A stretch of 64,000 nucleotides of DNA, from NCBI RefSeq assembly GCF_030272615.1, contig NC_081406.1, forward strand, positions 218,994,997 to 219,058,996, written 5' to 3'. The number at the start of each line of letters is the position of its first letter. Within the stretch, counting starts at the first letter, position 1. The notes under the pieces were generated by a model. It was not told where the DNA came from. It saw nothing but the letters and a program-made list of their open reading frames with translations, and ran no database searches. Shown in pieces: positions 22,645 through 34,355 of the stretch. The stretch comes from Cryptomeria japonica (Eukaryota; Streptophyta; Pinopsida; Cupressales; Cupressaceae). A program made the translations under genes and the position numbers.

Positions 22645-22891
22645 TGTACACACATAAAATTGGCTATGAGCGATTAAATAAATATTATATATATTTATTT
22701 AATAATTATTCTTCTATTAAATAGTTAATTTAAAAAGATTAATTTATTTAATTCATTTCATGTCTTTCTATTTATTAATTTAATTGAAATATTTTATTAA
22801 TTAATTCATCTATCCTATTCCTCTAATTAATTAAATATCTAATATTTAATTATCCTTCTAATCAAGTTAATTAAATATTTAATATTTAGTT

Positions 22892-23956
22892 TGTTAGGTC
22901 TCAGAGACAATTGAGAGGGGGGAGGGGGGTGAATCAATTGTCTAACAAATTCAAACTAAAAATAATTAAACCAACTTAAAGCTTGATACCGGTAAACTAG
23001 TCTAATATGTTGGTAGACATTTTTAACAGTTAATTGCAATACCGGTTAGGATTAATGCATGAAACAAAAAGACAAAGTTATCCACAACACATAACACCAA
23101 TATTTGTACGTGGAAACCCTATAAGGGGAAAACCACGGTGGGAAACCTTACCCACAATCAGATGATACTACTGCAGATAGTAAGTGCATACAAATGGGGT
23201 CTACACATGCATAAAGGCCAAGCACCTAGAGCTCACTGCTCAAACACAAAATGGGAGTCACACTGACTACAATTGAATGGTTAAATCCAATAAAAATGTA
23301 CTACTCAAAATAGCATCTTCATATGCTGGATTTAGTACCGATGTATTTCTGATTGTCTTCACAAAAACCCTCCTTCAACTTCAAATCATGTCTGCATGTA
23401 TAGCTCTGCTTATTTTCACATATACCTTCACACAATCCTTTTTTTTTTGCATTCCACATTTGATATTACAAATAAGATCTTACATTTATACCATACCTAA
23501 GACCAATTTTAGTAGGTCGACTCTAAAGGATAATACAATAAATTCATTTTACAAATCAATTGATGCCCGATGCAATAACTAATTCACCATGTCGGCTTAA
23601 TGCATTTACAACAATAATAAGTCATCTCCATAGCATGCCATGCTGATTTGGAAAAGATAAACCTATCGGTGTAACCTGGACCTATTTGCCAGTAACAACA
23701 AATATGTAAATACGAATGTGCCAATTAACAAAACCTCAAGATAAGGTGTCCACATGATGTTTTAGACATAACCAAGTGTTTTCCATATCATTCCAAGTGT
23801 CGGTGATCGTTATATACTATTGGTGTACCAGATACCGGTGACTGTGCATAAGTCACTTGCTTGCCAGTGAATGTTGCTGATTCTCCAAAGTGCCAGAGTT
23901 GATAAGTGTTTAGTAGGTGTTGACATCAATGACAAAACCATACCAAAATACCAACA
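22892..23956 (-). mobile_element. Element B 3' LTR
   Basis: On the plus strand it reads TGTTAGGTCTCAGAG to ATACCAACA. It abuts the minus-strand polypurine tract at 23957-23971. Confidence 0.93.
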
Positions 23957-23985
23957 ATCTCCCCCTTTTGCATTGATGGCAACAC
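23917..23985 (-). promoter_or_regulatory. Element B polypurine tract inside hairpin arms
   Basis: On the minus strand, GTGTTGCCATCAATG precedes the tract CAAAAGGGGGAGATTG and pairs with CATTGATGTCAACAC in the LTR head, 14 of 15 positions. The plus-strand arms are 23917-23931 and 23971-23985. Confidence 0.65.
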
Positions 23986-24370
23986 AAGATGGAAAAACCA
24001 TCAAAGTGCCAAAACAGAAATGCCAAATACCAAAAACCAACAATCTCCCAAAAAAGATATCATAACTAGAAATCAAAATACAGATACCGAGAGTAATAAT
24101 CTCTCCCAAATAACAATCTCTCCCCTTGGGAGCAACATGTGTTTTCCTTGTGTTTTTCCAGACCAATCTCTCCCCCTTTGACATCAAATGTCAAATTTAT
24201 TGCCAAGCCAAGTTCATATACAAAATACCAATCAATTTAGTATACCAACTACTCCCCCCGAGAAGTAGCTTACTCATCAAAGCCGAAGTATAATATTTCT
24301 CTGTTAATTTTTCTAGTTGATGACAAACATCAACTTTCTAAGTCTCTACCAATGGGGGTATGACCCCAAG
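23986..24370 (-). other. Element B 3' non-coding region with repeated purine tracts
   Basis: Between RNase H and the 3' LTR the minus strand has several GGGGGAGAGATTG-like runs (plus-strand positions near 24,045, 24,099, 24,117, 24,164 and 24,249). The arrangement matches that upstream of the 3' LTRs of D and E. Confidence 0.6.
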
Positions 24371-25000
24371 CTAGTCTCTAAGATATTCAAAAGTCTCCTT
24401 AGGCAGAGGTTTAGTGAAGATATCTGCAATCTGCTCTTTAGTATTCACATAAATCAGTTTTATCTCTTTTGCTTCAACATTTTCCCTTAGAAAATTTAGT
24501 TTGATAGAAAAATGTTTGGTTTTAGAATGTAATACTGGATTCTTAGATATATCAATTGTTGCAGTGTTATCATAATATATAGTAATAGGTTCCTTGCATT
24601 TTACCTTTATGTCATTCAAAATTTTCTTAAGCCATAATACTTGTGTACAGTTAGTTGCTGCTGCAACATATTTCGATTCTGCTATTGATAAAGATGTACA
24701 ACTTTGTTTCTTACTCAACCAAGAAACTAGTTTGCTTCCAAGAAAGAATGCACCGCCAGTGGTGCTTTTTCTATAATCCACATCTCCTGCCCAATTTGCA
24801 TCTGTGTATACACATAATTCAAAGTTTTCATCTCTAGGATACCATAATCCAAGATTTATAGTGCCTTGTAAGTACCAAAAAATCCTTTTTACTGCTGATT
24901 CATTATTTTCTCTAGGATTACTCTGAAATCTTGAAACAATACATACTGCATTTATAATATTAGGTCTAGTTTGTGTCAAATATAGTAAACCTCCTATCAT
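24371..25000 (-). pseudogene. Element B RT C-terminus and RNase H
   Basis: The 209-codon open stretch contains IGGLLYLTQTRPNI, the copia RT/RNase H connection, then VYTDANWAGD, KSTTGGAFFLGS, SWLSKKQ and the terminal ADIFTKPLP. The RNase H active-site region appears intact. It lies in the same frame as the upstream gag-integrase but is separated from the RT palm by frameshifts between 25,000 and 25,331. Relative to element A's RNase H it is clearly homologous but not the same family. Confidence 0.92.
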
Positions 25001-25924
25001 AGATTTGTATCTAGTTGGATTAATAGGTGTAGATTCATCCCCTTAGTGATAGTTTGTCATTTGTAGTCATAGGTGTGCTTACTGGTTTACAGTTCTCCAT
25101 CCCAAATTTCTTTAGTAACTCTTTTAAGTACTTGGATTGACTCAAGAATATACCTTTGTCAGTCTATGAAATCTGCAATCCTAAAAATAATTTTATTTCA
25201 CCAATCATAGACATTTCAAATTCTTGTTGCATTTTACTAGAAAAGTCTTTACACAATCCATCTTCTCCTCCAAAGATTATATCATCAACAAAAACTTCTA
25301 TAACCAAGATGTCATCATAGTCACTTTATATTATAAGTTGTTGTCAGCATTACCTTTAGAAAAACTAATTTTCAAAAGATACTTATCCAATCTTGCATAC
25401 CAAGCTCTTGGAGCTTGCTTTAATCCATACAAAGCTTTTCTTAACCTACAAACCACATCTTTGTTATCTATCAAAGAAAATCCATCAAGTTGTTCAATGT
25501 AAACTTCTTCTTCAAGATCTCCATTCAAAAATGTACATTTAATATCCATTTGATATACTTTGTAGTTCTTATGTGCTGCAAAAACCAAAAATAATTTGAC
25601 TGCCTCAATTATAGCTACCGGTGCAAAGGTTTCACTATAATCAATTCCTTCTTTCTGAGAATATCCCTTACACACTAGTCTTGCTTTATTTATGATTACC
25701 TTGCCATCTTCATTGAGTTTGTTTCTAAATACCGATTTGGTTCCAATTACATTTTTATCTTTAGGCCAGGTAACTAATGTCCAAGTGTTATTCTTCTCAT
25801 TTTGTTCTAATTCTTCTTCCATAGCTTTAGTCCAATATTTATCTTCACATGCCTCATTAATAGGTGATGGTTCAATTTGAGAAATAAGACATACCTCTTC
25901 ATTTGCCAATCTTTCTCTTGTCAT
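25001..25924 (-). pseudogene. Element B reverse transcriptase
   Basis: The RT N-terminal part (25924-25331) shows [20 protein letters not shown], an [20 protein letters not shown] block, [15 protein letters not shown] (where the usual AF is TF) and [14 protein letters not shown] small indel near 25,315 shifts the frame. The catalytic motif then appears in another frame as VFVDDIIFGG (around 25,265-25,295). More frame changes occur near 25,040. Function is lost, though all main copia RT motifs can be traced. Confidence 0.9.
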
Positions 25925-25999
25925 AACTCCTTTGTACTTGTTTCCAATTATCTGATCTTTAGAATGATTTAGTCTTACATACTGGGGTGTCTTTGTTTG

Positions 26000-26482
26000 C
26001 TATTGTTCCTCAATTACTATGGAATTTTTAGATGATACCGATGTAACTGGATCTTCATTCTGTACCGGTGGGTTCAGTGTAGGCTCATTTGTTAGAATTT
26101 TTGTTGCCGGTTTAGAATCTATATACCTTGAAGTTCCTCTAAATTGTTCATCAATCTTTAAATTTGTACTCTCAACAATTTTTTGCAATCTTTTGTTAAA
26201 ACATCTATATGCCTTGCTCTTAGATGAATGAGGAAATATTCCTTCATCACTTCTAGGATCAAATTTACCAATATACTCATCTCTTCTGATATAACATTTG
26301 CTTCCAAATATTCTAAAATATTTAAGAGTAGGAGTAATACCAAACCATAGTTCATGAGGGGTCTTACTGATTTCACCTTTGATGTGAACTTTGTTGAATG
26401 TATAGACCACTGTACTTACTGCCTCTCTCCAATATACATGTGGTAGGTTTTCTTTTGATAACATTCTTCTAGCTGCATCCAA
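26000..26482 (-). pseudogene. Element B integrase C-terminal part
   Basis: The open stretch begins at DAARRML, preceded in the same frame by NGVVERKN, which contains the third catalytic acidic residue of integrase. It continues with TPHELWFGITPT, FRIFGSKCYIRR and DEGIF, typical of copia integrase. The two stops that separate it from the integrase core (near 26,546 and 26,518) are both TAG in frame. The region ends in a variable Ser/Pro/Glu-rich linker before RT. Confidence 0.9.
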
Positions 26483-26542
26483 GATAGTTATGTTTTTCCT
26501 TTCAACAACTCCATTCTGCTATGGTGTCCGAGGTGCTGATAG

Positions 26543-28480
26543 CTATCTTCTGATTCCATTCACTTCATAGAATATATTAAATTCCTTAGATGTAAATTCT
26601 CCTCCTTGATCTGATCTTAAACATTTGATTTTCTTATCAACTTCATTTTCTACCATTGCTTTGAACAGTTTGAACTTTCCAAGTGCTTCTGATTTTTCTC
26701 TGAGAAAAGTAACCCAACACATTCTAGAATAGTCATCAATGATTAACATGAAATATATATCACCTTGTAAGCTTTTAGTTCTAGCTAGACCACATAAATC
26801 AGTGTGAATTAAATCAAGAGAATTATTAGATTTTTCTGGAATACTTTTGAAACTAGCTCTAACTTGTTTTCCAAATTGACATTCCTTACATATTGTATTG
26901 TGAGGTTTGACAATTTTAGGTAAATCTCTAACTGCCTTAGTAGTACTGATTTTTACTATGCAATCAAAGTTTACATGACAGAGTCTCTTATGCCATAGCC
27001 AACTTTCATCAATATGTGCAATCAAGCATGTCCTTTCACTGTTATTCAAATGAAAGATATTACCTCTAGTCTGATTACCGGTTGCAATTTCTAAACCAAT
27101 TCTATTCATGATTTTCCATTTACCATTTTTGAATTGTAATTGAAATCCTTTCTCAACTAATTGACCAACACTCAAAAGATTATGTTTTAAACCTTCAACA
27201 TAGTAAACATTGTCAGTGTTATGCTTACCATCAAGAGATATTGTACCCTTACCTTTGATCAAACAAGCTTTATCATCTCCAAATCTCACTAAGCCTCCAT
27301 TGTATTCTTGAAAGTTCAAGAATTTACCTTTATCTCCTATCATATGATTTGAGCATCCCGAGTCAATGATCCACTCATCCTTTACTTCAATTTTAGCTGC
27401 CAAGGCCTGCTCTATTGGTTGAGCAGTAGGTGCCAGTTGATCTTTTGTTATAGCAACAAAAACCCATCCATTGTCTATTGGATCCTCATCAGAATCATCA
27501 GTCACTCCTTCATTAGGAATGTAACAAGATTTGTCTTTATTCTTCTTAAATCTGTATCTTTGATATTTAGGGTTAGGCTTGTATGCTCTTCTAGCTTCTT
27601 CTCTTAGTGTATCATGTCTATAAGGGAATCTTGAAGCCATATGACCAATGTTATTGTAGTTAAAACATTTAAAGGGTGCTTTACCTTCATACTTACTTCC
27701 AACTGGACCTTTAGGCATTTTCCTTGCAAATAGTGCTTCAAGTTCTTCATTTTCTTTCCTACTTTCTTCAAGTTCTCTTGCATAAAAGGATTTCCAATCT
27801 GATTTGTCAAATGATAGTGCAGATGATGTAGATGCTTTAAAGGCTAAATCTGTCTTTATAGTAGCAACAGGACCAAATTCTTCAATTTCAAAAGCTGAAA
27901 GTTTTCCAATCAATGTATCCCTAGTTATTAATGTATTAGGCATTGATCTTAACTCATTTATAGTGGTGACTTTCATTTTACATGCTAGTGGCAATCCTCT
28001 TAAAACTTTTGAAACAATTTCATCCTCACTTAAGGTTCCTCCACAACACTTAATACCCAAAACAATCTCATTTACTCTTTCCATAAAGGCAAAAATCCTT
28101 TCATCTTCTTCCATTTTCAGATGTTCATACCTGACTCGGAAGCTTTCAATTTTTACAATTTTGACTATGGAATCTCCTTCATTCAGTGTTTCCAAATGAT
28201 CCCAAATAGCTTTAGCAGTAGACCTATCTGATAATCCCATGATTTGTTGATCTGATAATGCACTCAAAAGTGCTTCTCTTGCTTTGCAATCATTTTCTTC
28301 ATCTTTAGTCAAGTTAGGTGGATTAGGCTGACTGGAAGTAGGAGTAGTATAACCATTCTTTGTAACATCCTGGATTTCCTTTCCAATGCAATTAAAATGT
28401 GTCTCCATTTTGATCTTCCATATGCCATAGTTGGTTCCATCAAGCTTAGGACTATCCTTCCTAAAATAGTTAGTAGACAT
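26543..28480 (-). CDS. Element B Gag-protease-integrase core, 645-codon open frame
   Basis: The start is ATG 28480 (MSTNYFRKDSPKLDGTNYG), just inside the PBS. In order it has the Gag N-terminal module (about residues 10-30), the UBN2-type capsid region (to about 200), and a degenerate zinc knuckle CFNYNNIGHMASRF near residue 275 that has lost two cysteines. Then come a protease motif IIDSGCSNHM (about 372), GAG-pre-integrase LWHKRLCHVNFD (about 500), and an integrase core with DLIHTDLCG and DDYSR. The frame ends at GIRR by a TAG. It is one of the two longest open frames in the window. The zinc-knuckle loss suggests the Gag is already impaired. Confidence 0.93.
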   Translation of the reverse strand: MSTNYFRKDSPKLDGTNYGIWKIKMETHFNCIGKEIQDVTKNGYTTPTSSQPNPPNLTKDEENDCKAREALLSALSDQQIMGLSDRSTAKAIWDHLETLNEGDSIVKIVKIESFRVRYEHLKMEEDERIFAFMERVNEIVLGIKCCGGTLSEDEIVSKVLRGLPLACKMKVTTINELRSMPNTLITRDTLIGKLSAFEIEEFGPVATIKTDLAFKASTSSALSFDKSDWKSFYARELEESRKENEELEALFARKMPKGPVGSKYEGKAPFKCFNYNNIGHMASRFPYRHDTLREEARRAYKPNPKYQRYRFKKNKDKSCYIPNEGVTDDSDEDPIDNGWVFVAITKDQLAPTAQPIEQALAAKIEVKDEWIIDSGCSNHMIGDKGKFLNFQEYNGGLVRFGDDKACLIKGKGTISLDGKHNTDNVYYVEGLKHNLLSVGQLVEKGFQLQFKNGKWKIMNRIGLEIATGNQTRGNIFHLNNSERTCLIAHIDESWLWHKRLCHVNFDCIVKISTTKAVRDLPKIVKPHNTICKECQFGKQVRASFKSIPEKSNNSLDLIHTDLCGLARTKSLQGDIYFMLIIDDYSRMCWVTFLREKSEALGKFKLFKAMVENEVDKKIKCLRSDQGGEFTSKEFNIFYEVNGIRR

Positions 28481-28523
28481 TAAATCTCCTCAAGCCGTTA
28501 AACTTCTACAAAAAGTGGACTAG

Positions 28524-28537
28524 GCTCTGATACCAAT
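28524..28537 (-). promoter_or_regulatory. Element B primer binding site
   Basis: On the minus strand TGGTATCAGAGCC lies two bases after the LTR end CCTAACA. It is an exact match to the initiator tRNA-Met PBS used by plant copia elements. Confidence 0.9.
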
Positions 28538-29558
28538 TGTTAGGTCCTAGAGACAACTGAGAGGGGGGGGTGAATCATTTGTCTAACAAATTCAAAACAA
28601 AAACAATTAAACCAACTTAAAGCTTAATACTAGTAAACCAGTCTAATATGCCGGTAGACAGTTCTAACAGTTAATTACAATACCGGTTAGGATTAATGCA
28701 TGAAATAAAAAGACAAAGTTATCCACAACACATAACACCAATATTTGTATGTGGAAACCCTATAAGGGGAAAAACCACAGTGGGAAACCTTACCAACAAT
28801 TAGATGATACTATTGCAGATAGTATGTGTATACAAATGGGGTCTGCATATGCAGAAAGGCCAAGCGCCTAGAGCTCACTGCTCAAACACAAAATGGGAGT
28901 CACATTGACTACAATTGGATGGTTAAATCCAATAAGAATGTAATACTCAAAATAGCATCTTCATATGCTAGATTTAGTACCGGTGTAGTTCTGATTGTCT
29001 TCACAAAAACCCTCCTTCAACTTCAAATGATGTCTGTGTGTATAGCTCTGCTTATTCTCGCATATACCTTCACACAATCCTTTTTTTTTGCATTCCACAT
29101 TCGATCTTACAAATAAGATCTTACATTTATACCATATCTTGAGACCAATTTTAGTAGGTCGGCTCTAAAGGATAATACAATAAAATCACCATGTCATCTT
29201 AATGCATTTACAACAACAATAAGTCATCTCCATAGAGTACCATGCTGATCTGGAAAAGATAAACCTGCCAGTGTAACCTGGACCTATTTGCTGGTAACAA
29301 CAAATATTCAAATACGAATATGCCAATTAACAAAACCTCAAGATAAGGTGTCCACACAATGTTTTAGACATAACCAAGTGTTTTCCATATCATTCCAAGT
29401 GCCGGTGATCATTATATCTTGCCGGTGTACCAGATACCAGTGACTGTGCATAAGTCACTTGCTTGTTGGTGAATGTTGCTGATTCTCCAAAGTGCCAGAG
29501 TTGATAAGTGTTTAGTAGGTGTTGACATCAATGAAAAAACCATACGAAAATATCAACA
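28538..29558 (-). mobile_element. Element B 5' LTR
   Basis: The plus-strand limits are TGTTAGGTCCTAGAG and AATATCAACA. It is collinear with the left LTR and with solo LTR K. The target duplication TAGTT follows at 29559-29563. Confidence 0.93.
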
Positions 29559-30062
29559 TAGTTATCTCTTTCAAACAATTAAATATCTAATACTTAATGG
29601 TTATTCTCCCATCCTATAGTCTCAAATATTAAAGATTTCCTAAATTATTTAATCCCTCTTATCCAACTCACCTTCCATCTCCACTTATCTTCCCTTTGCC
29701 AACTCATCCATCATGTGGCTAAGGAAATTAATATTTCTTAAATATTAATTCATCATTTATCTTCAACTTCCAAACTTAATGAATATTGTGTACGTACACA
29801 TATTTCATAACCTCCTTCTATATTCTCTCCAACACCCCCTACATCTTAGGAAGGGCTTGAGTCCACTTGTCCTATCATGCCTAAATATTCTCCAACCATC
29901 CCTAGATTCCCTTAGTCAACAACCTAGTCAAGGTGAGATGAGTGACACTTGTCTTCTCCTTCCCCCTTTCTCTCAACCTTCAACATTTCTCATAGCCATC
30001 CAAATTTGTAGATCTGATCATGACCATTGATCTGAGCCACATCATCTCATCCTCTTAAGGTC

Positions 30063-30069
30063 TATAAAA
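30063..30069 (+). promoter_or_regulatory. TATA box of element F LTR
   Basis: TATAAAA sits in GGTCTATAAAATCAAGAG, about 450 bases before the LTR end, a suitable place for the U3/R boundary. Confidence 0.55.
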
Positions 30070-30171
30070 TCAAGAGCTTCAGTTGAGAGAGTTAGACTTC
30101 AAGTGAATTTGCAAGCTAATCATTTGTAAAACTTATGCATCTGTGAGTTTTAATTTTGAAGCAAATAGCAA

Positions 30172-30230
30172 TTAGCATTTTAGCATAATCATTTAGCATA
30201 ATCATTTTAGCATAATCATGTAGTATTGCA
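30172..30230 (+). repeat. Tandem TTAGCATAATCA repeat in element F LTR
   Basis: Four to five imperfect copies of a 12-17 base unit (TTTAGCATAATCA) lie in the R/U5 part of the LTR. Confidence 0.75.
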
Positions 30231-30510
30231 TATCATAGCATTTGTGAACTATCACTTATCATTTCATTCTTCATATGCCATCTTGGAAGCTATGAGTGCT
30301 TGTCTGAGAGCACACCATCTACAACCAGGAATAGTGGAGTTAGGACATAATGAGACATAAACCATGAAGGTAATATTAGTATTTTTATTTCATATGTATT
30401 TCATGTAGTTTCATTGGTTGAGATTGGATTTCCTGTAGCATTTCCATTGGTATTTTGTGAAACTAACTTGTTGCAGGTAGCATTCTGAGGATGAAATTCA
30501 AGTCGACACA

Positions 30511-30530
30511 TTTTGGCACCCACCATGGGG
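30511..30530 (+). promoter_or_regulatory. Element F leader start / probable primer binding site
   Basis: TTTTGGCACCCACCATGGGG directly follows the LTR. The TGGC start fits a PBS, but I cannot assign a tRNA. CCCACCATGGGG is nearly self-complementary. Confidence 0.5.
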
Positions 30531-30639
30531 CTCATGGACCTCGCATATACCTTTAAAAATCTCACAAAAGTAAAATTAACACATTTGTAATGCAGATTCA
30601 CACGTGTGAATTTTGACAGAGCTTTTGTTCAATAGGTTA

Positions 30640-30881
30640 GCTTATTTGCATCTCAGGTTAGCACATTTGCATCTCAGGTTAATGCATTTGCATTACAGGT
30701 TAACACATATGTCATGTAGGTTAGTGCTTTTGTCTGAAAATCTGCGCATTTGCATTACAGGTTAACACTTTTGTCCTCTAGGTTAACACACTTGTTAAAG
30801 AAGTCACTCTTTTGAGTCCATAGAGCAACGCTTTTGTAGTGTAGGCTAGCGGTTTTGCTCTATAGATTAGCGCTTTTGAGG
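30640..30881 (+). repeat. Leader repeat of element F, AGGTTARCRCNTTTG units
   Basis: About ten imperfect units of 20-26 bp follow the pattern CAGGTTAACGCATTTGCATTA. The array is interrupted by G and its last unit (TAGCGCTTTTGTTTGC) resumes after G near 34,713. The leader of H has related AGCGCTATTGT and TAGCACTTCTGT units on the minus strand (about 54,660-54,760). Confidence 0.7.
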
Positions 30882-32624
30882 TGAAATGTAATGCCCTGCT
30901 AGGAATCCTAAAGGAAAACCCACAACAAGGGTGAAACAATTTTTTTTTAAAAAGTATAAACATCATAAGTTCATTTACACAACATGCACAATAACACAAG
31001 TGGAAGACTTACACTAGAATTCCTTAAGGGTTACCAACAAAGAATTAACTTCAAGAATAAATTGCACAAAACCATAAATCTGCATACTCAATAATCACAA
31101 GAAGCCATAAGCAAATAAAGATTCATCAAAGAAAGATTGAAAGGATACAATATAATTTCCACTTCAATAAACATTTACTAACATCATCAAAGAAACTAAT
31201 AAAAACATCCCAACATAGGATACATTGCTCTTCCAATACATAGCTTCTCAATATACATATAAGGATATATCTCATCTAGTTACAAGGTTACATAAGATCA
31301 ATGATACAATTATACAATGACCACAAGGGTCTCCAAATAACAATAATCTTCAAACAAGAGATGAAGCATGAGTCATGAACCATAGGAACACCTGTGAAGC
31401 CAATCCTCGCATGAAGATACAAATCCGAACATCCGATGGGAAGTGGCACTACCACCCAACCATGTAATTCCCAAATGGAATCACCCCACCATGCTAGGAG
31501 ATAACTAAGGACCCTCAAACAAGCATAAGCATGACATGGTCAACAAAACAATACGACTCCATGACAACAAATAAAGACTCCATAAGAATCTAGGTGACTC
31601 AACATCACAAACATAAGTGAACCAAATGAGAGAGTTTCATCACATAGCTTAAGATGGATACAATGGTATAGCCTCCATAGGTCCCAACTCACTATCCTGG
31701 TAACCTCTCCTAAGCCTCTGGTTCCAACTAAGTCTCATGCGGACCCTACTAGCCTTTCATGCAGACAAGGTGGTCGGTTTTCTATTCCAGGCCTTCTTGC
31801 AACATCGTGAGCCCTATACTAGAACTCACCTATGCATGAGGTACAATTATCTTTATTAATGTTATGATACTACCCATCTAATCAATTCAGTAGATTACTA
31901 GTTATTATTTGAATTTCGATGGGTCGTAACACCTACCACTTTGGGTGCAACCCCCAAGCGAAAGCCACTCTCTCAAAGGACACTACACAAACATGGTCAC
32001 TCCCTGAGGACCCTATGGCAAAGAAGACAACCATAACACCACTATCAGAAACAAGTAGTCAAACAAGGACATACTGACTTTTGGCTAACCATAAGGCAAA
32101 GACACTACATGGTTAAGACTACGAAGCCAACTTATATCTCTTGGTCAAAGGTACCAATTACACTGCCATAGGATGATTGAACCACAGACAAAATATAACA
32201 ATAAACACTTGCAAGGATAACTAAATACATCAAATTTGCACTTAGACAATCTTTGAGAGTATCAGCATCATAAGCACTTACAAAATCATTGCTTGAATAA
32301 TAAATACAACACTCTTGCAACAGTCACATTATTCGATTCCCAAATCAATGTTCCCTCAGGAATGAAATCCACATTAAACATTCAACTGATTATAACATGA
32401 ATTCCTAATAGGCATTTAATTCATTTCTAGAATACATCCAAATCTACAAATTTGAATCACTAATTCATGCCTTGATTTCCATTGATAAATTTATTAACCA
32501 CATAATAAAAATCACATGAAAAATCACCATTTATGCTTAACATAAAATAACCACATCAACATGTTCACTTAACAAAATTAAATTAAATTATAACACATAC
32601 CAGTTTGCACCGGTAAGGCACAGG

Positions 32625-32970
32625 GGCTAACGGTGGCAAAGCCAACCCACAGTAGTGCTACTGCTGCGGCAACAAACACTACCTGCTAGTAGTGCTGCTA
32701 CCACTAGTAACAGTCCTATCGACCGGTAGCGCTGCTACCTCTAGTAACAGCCACTACCGATCAGTAGCATTGCTACCAACCGGTGGCAGTATTGCTGACC
32801 GATAGTGCCGCTACTGCCGGTAGCAGCCGCTACCAACCAGTAGCAGTCCTACCGATCGATGGTGCTGCTACCAACCAATGGCAGTCCTACCGACTGATAG
32901 CACTGCTACTACGTAGCGGTGCTACCGATCGGTAGTTTTACTACCTACAGGTAGTAGACACTACTGACTC
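32625..32970. repeat. GC-rich tandem repeat of palindromic GGTAGC/GCTACC units
   Basis: About nine imperfect units of roughly 35-40 bp are built from GGTAGCGCTGCTACC separated by AACCGGTAGCAGTCCTACCG-like spacers. Each unit is self-complementary. It is a clear GC-rich island in otherwise AT-rich sequence. Confidence 0.85.
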
Positions 32971-34294
32971 ACGTGATGAGGCAAGCCCATCACGGGAGCA
33001 GTAAAGTCTACAAACAAACCAAAAACACATGCCTCCAAGGCATTCTAAAACCAAAAGATCACCAAATCAATAACCACAAATAACATTCCATTTCCATAAT
33101 TATTTCACGGGCACACACATACAGTGCCAATTTCCAAAATTTTAAGGAAACATTTACTAGCAAGGTAGATGGTGAAATAAACACACTGGAAAGAATAGCT
33201 AGCCAATTCATGACAGTATAGAAACAAGGATGCTCACAGCAAACCCAATCTAAAATTCTTTCTTTCAAAAGAAGAGGCAAATCAAGAAGTTGATTTTCAA
33301 GATCAAACACACAGTAGATAGAGGAATGAACCATTTCCTTCCTAAATGCAAACATATGATATAGACTTCACCAAACCAACAATAATAAACATTATTTCTT
33401 CCATTCCAATTATTCCACAAACATCTGTAGGAAGATTGCATGAAATTCTATACACAGGAAGCAAACTGAAAATTTCAAAAACAAATTCAAAACAAACCTT
33501 CAAGCAAATAGCAAGCAAGAGGTGAAGAAAATCTAGTCTTGCAACCAGTTCGAATCTCTAGCTCCTCCAGGAAGTTTTCCAGAAATATTTTCTTCTCTCA
33601 AAATTTCTCTTCTTCTCCTATTGTGAATCCCCAGAATGGATGCCCAAAATCTCTTTTAACCTAAGCTTCTAGGTTAAAGTTATTTCATCCAATCAGATTT
33701 ATTTCTTTCCCAAAAATAATAATTCTTTCCAATGATTAAATTAAAAAGGCCAAATAGAAAAATACAAAGGAAAGATTTTATTTATTTCTTTTTCCATAAA
33801 TACTTTCTTCAACATAAGCATTTAACCTTTTTAAATGGCTAGGCAATTGATTTATTTCACAAAAATATCAATGCAACTTTACACAATACATTAAGCCATT
33901 TAACCATTTAATCTAGCAATCATTAATTTAAATAAATCAATAATCATAGAGCATAGTAATCAACTAATTACGCCAAAATGAGATAGCAGCATCTATTTAA
34001 ATTAAATAACCATTAAAATAAATGGAAACACGCAAAACCAAGAAAGATCAAATGATGACTCTAAAATGACCAAACCAAGGCACTATGACTCGCATACTAG
34101 CCAGATGGAAAAGACACGACCGACTGGCAACACTCACATTAGTGTAACAGTGGTCAAGCTAGGGTACCACAACTATCTCCTCCACTCCCATCAGATATAT
34201 AAGGCATGCTCAGACCTACAAAACCAGGTGGAGTCAATACCCCATACCTACCCGATACTAGTACTTGCAATATCTTGCACCAAATAACCACACG

Positions 34295-34297
<3 letters not shown>

Positions 34298-34355
<58 letters not shown>
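34298..34355. repeat. (TA)n microsatellite
   Basis: An almost pure TA dinucleotide run of about 58 bases with one TTT interruption. Confidence 0.97.

Larger units (their letters stand above)
22892..29558 (-). mobile_element. Element B: full-length copia element, minus strand
   Basis: This is a complete element inserted in the 5' LTR of F with a perfect 5-bp target duplication TAGTT (22887-22891 and 29559-29563). On the minus strand the order is 5' LTR 29558-28538, PBS, gag-protease-integrase-RT-RNase H, polypurine tract and 3' LTR 23956-22892. The LTRs are 1,021 and 1,065 bp. The main difference is an extra 40-50 bases near 23,540-23,585 in the left copy. The coding region has a handful of stops and a frameshift in RT, so it is defective but comparatively young. 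Confidence 0.95.
22645..30510 (+). mobile_element. Element F 5' LTR (Ty3/gypsy, Tat-like), split by element B
   Basis: The LTR begins TGTACACACATAAAAT and ends AGTCGACACA directly before TTTTGGCACCCACCATGGGG, the leader start typical of one group of plant gypsy elements. The AT-rich segment 22645-22891 continues after B at 29,564. With B and its duplication removed the LTR is about 1.19 kb. A TATA box is at 30,063. The 3' LTR of F is not in the window. Confidence 0.75.

Noticed and set aside
23810-24187. 125-codon minus-strand ORF at the end of element B
   Set aside because: It spans the 3' LTR boundary and polypurine tract, so it cannot be a separate gene.
32625-32970. Possible CRISPR-like array of palindromic repeats
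   Set aside because: Units are degenerate with no unique spacers, and the context is a plant LTR.
33059-33355. 98-codon minus-strand ORF in insertion G
   Set aside because: No recognisable domain and no start context. It lies in an otherwise non-coding LTR-like sequence.
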